Assembly (NCBI GenBank): GCA_023252015.1
Contig: JAHEXS010000020.1
Coordinates: 1 to 13,801 of the forward strand
DNA: 13,801 nucleotides
Direction: 5' to 3'
Source: Candidatus Nitrosotenuis sp.
Lineage (GTDB): Archaea > Thermoproteota > Nitrososphaeria > Nitrososphaerales > Nitrosopumilaceae
Positions 11,317 through 13,801 of the stretch are shown here, piece after piece. A model generated the notes under the pieces. The model made no database searches. It had not been told where the DNA came from and saw nothing but the letters and a program-made list of their open reading frames with translations. The translations under genes and the position numbers were made by a program. Each line of letters opens with the position of its first letter. Position 1 is the first letter of the stretch.

Positions 11317-12597
11317 TTACAGTATTCTACCAGATAGTTTGTGGTACAAATACATCCTAAAGAGGACGACTGAGCCAAACAAAACAAGCGACGATATCAA
11401 AAACGTGGCAGGATAATTGAATGTCCGCGTGACAAATCCAGCGGTGAGTGCACCCCCAAATACACCCATTCCAACCATAGAGCTGTTAACGCCAAGATAT
11501 GTCCCCTCAAATCCCTTTGGAATCGCCTTAAACAGCAATACAGAATTTGATGTGCTATAAATTGAAAATCCAACTACCATCAAACACATTGAGGCAATCG
11601 CAGCTACCAATAACCCCGATCCAATAAACAACGTTACCACAAATCCGGCAATTACGACTCCGGTAATTCTAGGCACATACGCCATCATGGTAGATCGTTC
11701 CTCACCCATTCTTGCAATTATTTTCGGAGCCAAAAAGAAAAATCCAGCCATGGTTCCAGTCTGTGTCAGATATAACAAGAAAACTGTCGAGTCGGAAAGC
11801 CCAAAGCTTTTCAAAAATGGAGTCAGGGCAGTAAAGTAGATGTTACTTCCAAAGTAAAACAAAAAGTTAGTCAAAAATAAAAATCCAATCTCGTGCGATA
11901 CTTTTCCTTTGAGGAGTGATAGGATGTGTTTAAAGTCATACAGTTCTGGAATTTTTGGAAAGAAAAGGTGATTGTGCATGCGAAGATGACTGCTAAAGAT
12001 GTGCTGCATTCCATGCATAGATTGTACAAGGGTATTTCGTTCAATGTGAAAGTGAGTTTTGGATATTTGTAGGCTGATTGCAATCGATACTGCAGTAGCT
12101 AAGGCACAGATCATAAAGTATTGCCTTGTATCAAAGTAAAAGCTCCAAGCAGCACCAATTACCATAGCTGCAAGACTTCCAAGTGTAGATAGTATTGAAG
12201 TTCTTGCAAAAAGTTTGCTCCACTGGTTGTTTGGGCTCGTTTCCATCACAAGCATTTGTGTTACTGGTCCTCGCGCAGTAAGGAAAAATCCAGATAGTGG
12301 GGAGATGATATAGATGGGCTCAATTTTTGTCGTATTATACAGCCACAAACAACAAAACAGAATTATTGAAAATGTTGCTAGTAAAACTGCTTTTTTTGCA
12401 TGGTACTTGTCTAAGATTTTTCCCCAAAATATGGACCCAAGAGCGGCAGCACCATAATGAATTGCAATCATGACTGAAACTTCGCTTATTCCACCTCCAA
12501 GCCGTATGACAAACAATGGGATTACAGTGTGTAGTCCTTCGGCTGCAATGTTACTTGGAAGTATAAATCCCAGCCATCTCTTGTTTATTGACTCCAT
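11317..12597 (-). CDS. Major facilitator superfamily (MFS) transporter
   Basis: The 426-residue protein has about 12 membrane segments in two halves joined by a long cytosolic loop, the MFS architecture. Motif A is recognisable after the second helix: FWGKILDKYHAKKAVLLA (58-75), with a weaker counterpart in the second half (LAPKIIARMGEERSTMM). The segment LTARGPVTQMLVMETSPNNQW is like drug/H+ antiporter-type MFS proteins, but the substrate cannot be read. The central loop, about residues 180-236, is unusually rich in His (182, 184, 195, 199, 204, 208, 210, 224, 235), which might bind a metal. The ATG at 12597 has a minus-strand TATA-like box at 12635-12642, leaving a leader of about 12-15 nt. 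It is a single-gene unit and ends shortly after the convergent pseudogene. Confidence 0.9.
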   Translation of the reverse strand: MESINKRWLGFILPSNIAAEGLHTVIPLFVIRLGGGISEVSVMIAIHYGAAALGSIFWGKILDKYHAKKAVLLATFSIILFCCLWLYNTTKIEPIYIISPLSGFFLTARGPVTQMLVMETSPNNQWSKLFARTSILSTLGSLAAMVIGAAWSFYFDTRQYFMICALATAVSIAISLQISKTHFHIERNTLVQSMHGMQHIFSSHLRMHNHLFFPKIPELYDFKHILSLLKGKVSHEIGFLFLTNFLFYFGSNIYFTALTPFLKSFGLSDSTVFLLYLTQTGTMAGFFFLAPKIIARMGEERSTMMAYVPRITGVVIAGFVVTLFIGSGLLVAAIASMCLMVVGFSIYSTSNSVLLFKAIPKGFEGTYLGVNSSMVGMGVFGGALTAGFVTRTFNYPATFLISSLVLFGSVVLFRMYLYHKLSGRIL

Positions 12598-12676
12598 TAT
12601 AGAATACGACCAGATATCACACTAATCTACAATGAATTAAAAAATTGTGTACAGATTTGTCGAATTGTTTCTGAGT

Positions 12677-13294
12677 TTATTGAGCTCCCATTTCCATACT
12701 CTCACTTAAGTCAATTGTGTGAGATTGGGGTGCAGGCTGGTCTGCGCTTGTGCTGTTTGTACTAGAATCGTCTTTTACATCCATGTTTTCTTCCATTTGT
12801 GTTTGATTTTCTTCAGTTTCTTTTGGGTATTTTGCCATAGAATCTTCCATCATCTTTGTCAAGTCGTCTTGTGAAGGATCATGATTTGCTATCCAGCCCC
12901 AAGCTGAAAGGGTTTGGAAGCTGGATTCTTTTACACATGCAGGATGCCAGTTACTTGCCTTAAATACAAGCTTGTGTCCAGCACCACATTGGATTTGATG
13001 TGGATCTACCCCCATCGACATTTGTTTTAGTGGAGAATCGATATTAGACGCCATTGTTGTCATTTCCATGCTAGTTGAAGAGTCTTCAGTTGTTTGTTCA
13101 CTCATTGCTTCGTCAGAGGAACCTTCGTCAGTTGTTTGTTCACCAGTTTCAGAGTCTTCATTGATGGCTTCGTTAGCGGAGTTATCTGCAGAAGTAATAT
13201 CGCCAGTCATTTCTTCGGCAAATACTGGTTCTGATAGCAGTGCGATCATAGAGGCAGTTATCGCTAGCATGAAAAACAATGCAAATTTGTGCAT
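12677..13294 (-). CDS. Secreted acidic Thr/Ser/Glu-rich protein with a conserved two-Cys module
   Basis: This 205-residue protein begins with a signal peptide (MHKFALFFMLAITASMIALL SEPVFA, cleavage after ~Ala26). Residues ~27-82 are low complexity, with irregular repeats of S/T-x-E type (EQTTDEGSSDEAMSEQTTED), probably disordered and possibly glycosylated. Residues ~87-135 form the one structured module: SPLKQMSMGV, then C103-GAGHKLVFKASNWHPA-C120-VK, then a WGW motif (132-134). This pattern (Cys, L-V-x-K-A-S, P-A-C-V-K, GW) recurs in many exported thaumarchaeal proteins as I recall them, so it is probably a lineage-specific extracellular domain. The C-terminal ~70 residues are again acidic and disordered. 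No membrane anchor or sorting tail is present, so it should be released or bound to the S-layer. Function unknown. Confidence 0.8.
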   Translation of the reverse strand: MHKFALFFMLAITASMIALLSEPVFAEEMTGDITSADNSANEAINEDSETGEQTTDEGSSDEAMSEQTTEDSSTSMEMTTMASNIDSPLKQMSMGVDPHQIQCGAGHKLVFKASNWHPACVKESSFQTLSAWGWIANHDPSQDDLTKMMEDSMAKYPKETEENQTQMEENMDVKDDSSTNSTSADQPAPQSHTIDLSESMEMGAQ

Positions 13295-13316
13295 TGTTTA
13301 ACATGCTTTGACTTGG

Positions 13317-13324
13317 CATTTAAC
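13317..13324 (-). promoter_or_regulatory. TATA-like element of secreted acidic protein gene
   Basis: On the minus strand it reads GTTAAATG and ends 22 nt before the ATG at 13294, consistent with a leaderless mRNA. The divergent gene at 13370 has only a weak candidate (GAATATGA, 13341-13348), 21 nt before its ATG. Confidence 0.5.
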
Positions 13325-13369
13325 TTTTTTCAAACGTACTGAATATGACGGGTTCCTGTCGTACAAATC

Positions 13370-13759
13370 ATGATGAAAAGCAATTCTGAGACATTTGGTA
13401 TTGAAAGTGGTTATGGAAAAGAGGTAATAGAGTGGCTTAACGAGGAGGCAAAGAAGGATGAGCTAAATTTTGAGGCCAGAACGTATAACTACGAAGTGGC
13501 AACGCAGAACTTTGGATCATTTGAGCTGTTTTCCTGGATTGGAGACACACAGGCTGCAAGAAAGCTCATAGTCAAGGCAAGTAAGCGCTTTAAAATCAAG
13601 GTAATAGAAGGAGGGTACAAAACGAGAGAACGCATACTTAAGATCAGCAAGCAGGATTACGCGATGGTTAGAAGAGGAGACAAGGTAATTGGGCACATTG
13701 CATTCACAGCGTCAAGACTTGGCGGGCAATGGCAGGTAACAAAAGAAGAGTTACGCTAA
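13370..13759 (+). CDS. Unknown soluble protein, 129 residues
   Basis: The frame begins with two successive ATG codons (13370 and 13373); either could be used. The product has no signal peptide or membrane segment. Its N-terminal part looks helical and acidic (YGKEVIEWLNEEAKKDEL), followed by an aromatic-rich stretch (YNYEVATQNFGSFELFSW). The C-terminal half is basic (KLIVKASKRFKIKVIEGGYKTRERILKI), then RRGDKVIGHIAFTASRLGGQWQVTK, which reads like a strand-rich domain. I do not recognise the family. It is divergent from the secreted-protein gene, and the last 42 bases of the window after it hold nothing I can identify. Confidence 0.7.
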   Translation: MMKSNSETFGIESGYGKEVIEWLNEEAKKDELNFEARTYNYEVATQNFGSFELFSWIGDTQAARKLIVKASKRFKIKVIEGGYKTRERILKISKQDYAMVRRGDKVIGHIAFTASRLGGQWQVTKEELR

Positions 13760-13801
13760 ATCACAACACAAATAATCAATAACCAAAAAAAACTATTATG
13801 C

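Overview
This window looks like a chromosomal segment of an AT-rich ammonia-oxidising archaeon of the Nitrososphaerota (Thaumarchaeota), probably a Nitrosopumilales relative (Nitrosopumilus / Nitrosarchaeum / Nitrosotenuis type). The evidence is a set of archaeal signature genes: a PAC2 proteasome-chaperone family protein, Alba, a Dpo4-type Y-family polymerase with a PCNA-binding tail, NreA, an archaeosortase-like membrane protein, and a tubulin/FtsZ-superfamily GTPase with tubulin-like motifs. Many genes have a TATA-like box about 22-27 nt before the start codon, which fits leaderless archaeal transcripts, and several use GTG or TTG starts. No rRNA, tRNA, CRISPR array or insertion sequence was recognised.

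Layout. 1-1160 (+): the 3' part of a PAC2-family gene followed 3 nt later by a LysE-type exporter. 1157-2058 (-): an 82-85 aa unknown protein, Alba with an acidic N-terminal extension, and a small Cys-containing membrane-anchored protein overlapping the end of albA. 2131-3225 (+): DNA polymerase IV. 3222-8393 (-): a long co-directional block of a ParB-like protein, NreA, the tubulin/FtsZ-like GTPase, a coiled-coil protein 14 nt behind it, and an archaeosortase-like protein. 8456-9498 (+): a possible 32-aa peptide and a cytosolic BtuF-like cobalamin-binding protein. 9499-10253: a stretch without large genes that holds three possible small minus-strand genes. 10254-10616 (-): a protein ending in a classical C2H2 zinc finger. 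10733-11292 (+): a decayed gene for a secreted protein that still has a promoter and signal peptide. 11317-12597 (-): an MFS transporter. 12677-13294 (-): a secreted acidic protein. 13370-13759 (+): an unknown protein.

The most interesting part is the minus-strand block. It places a ParB-family protein, a PCNA-interacting repair protein, a tubulin/FtsZ-superfamily GTPase and a partner-like coiled-coil protein next to each other, suggesting a chromosome-maintenance or cytoskeletal module in a lineage thought to divide with Cdv/ESCRT proteins. The GTPase has excellent nucleotide-binding motifs but a diverged T7 (catalytic) region. The archaeosortase-like protein at the end of the block has Ser where the family has its catalytic Cys. 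The GTPase and its coiled-coil neighbour look co-transcribed. The other genes in the block have their own promoter-like boxes or larger gaps, so a single operon is not demonstrated.
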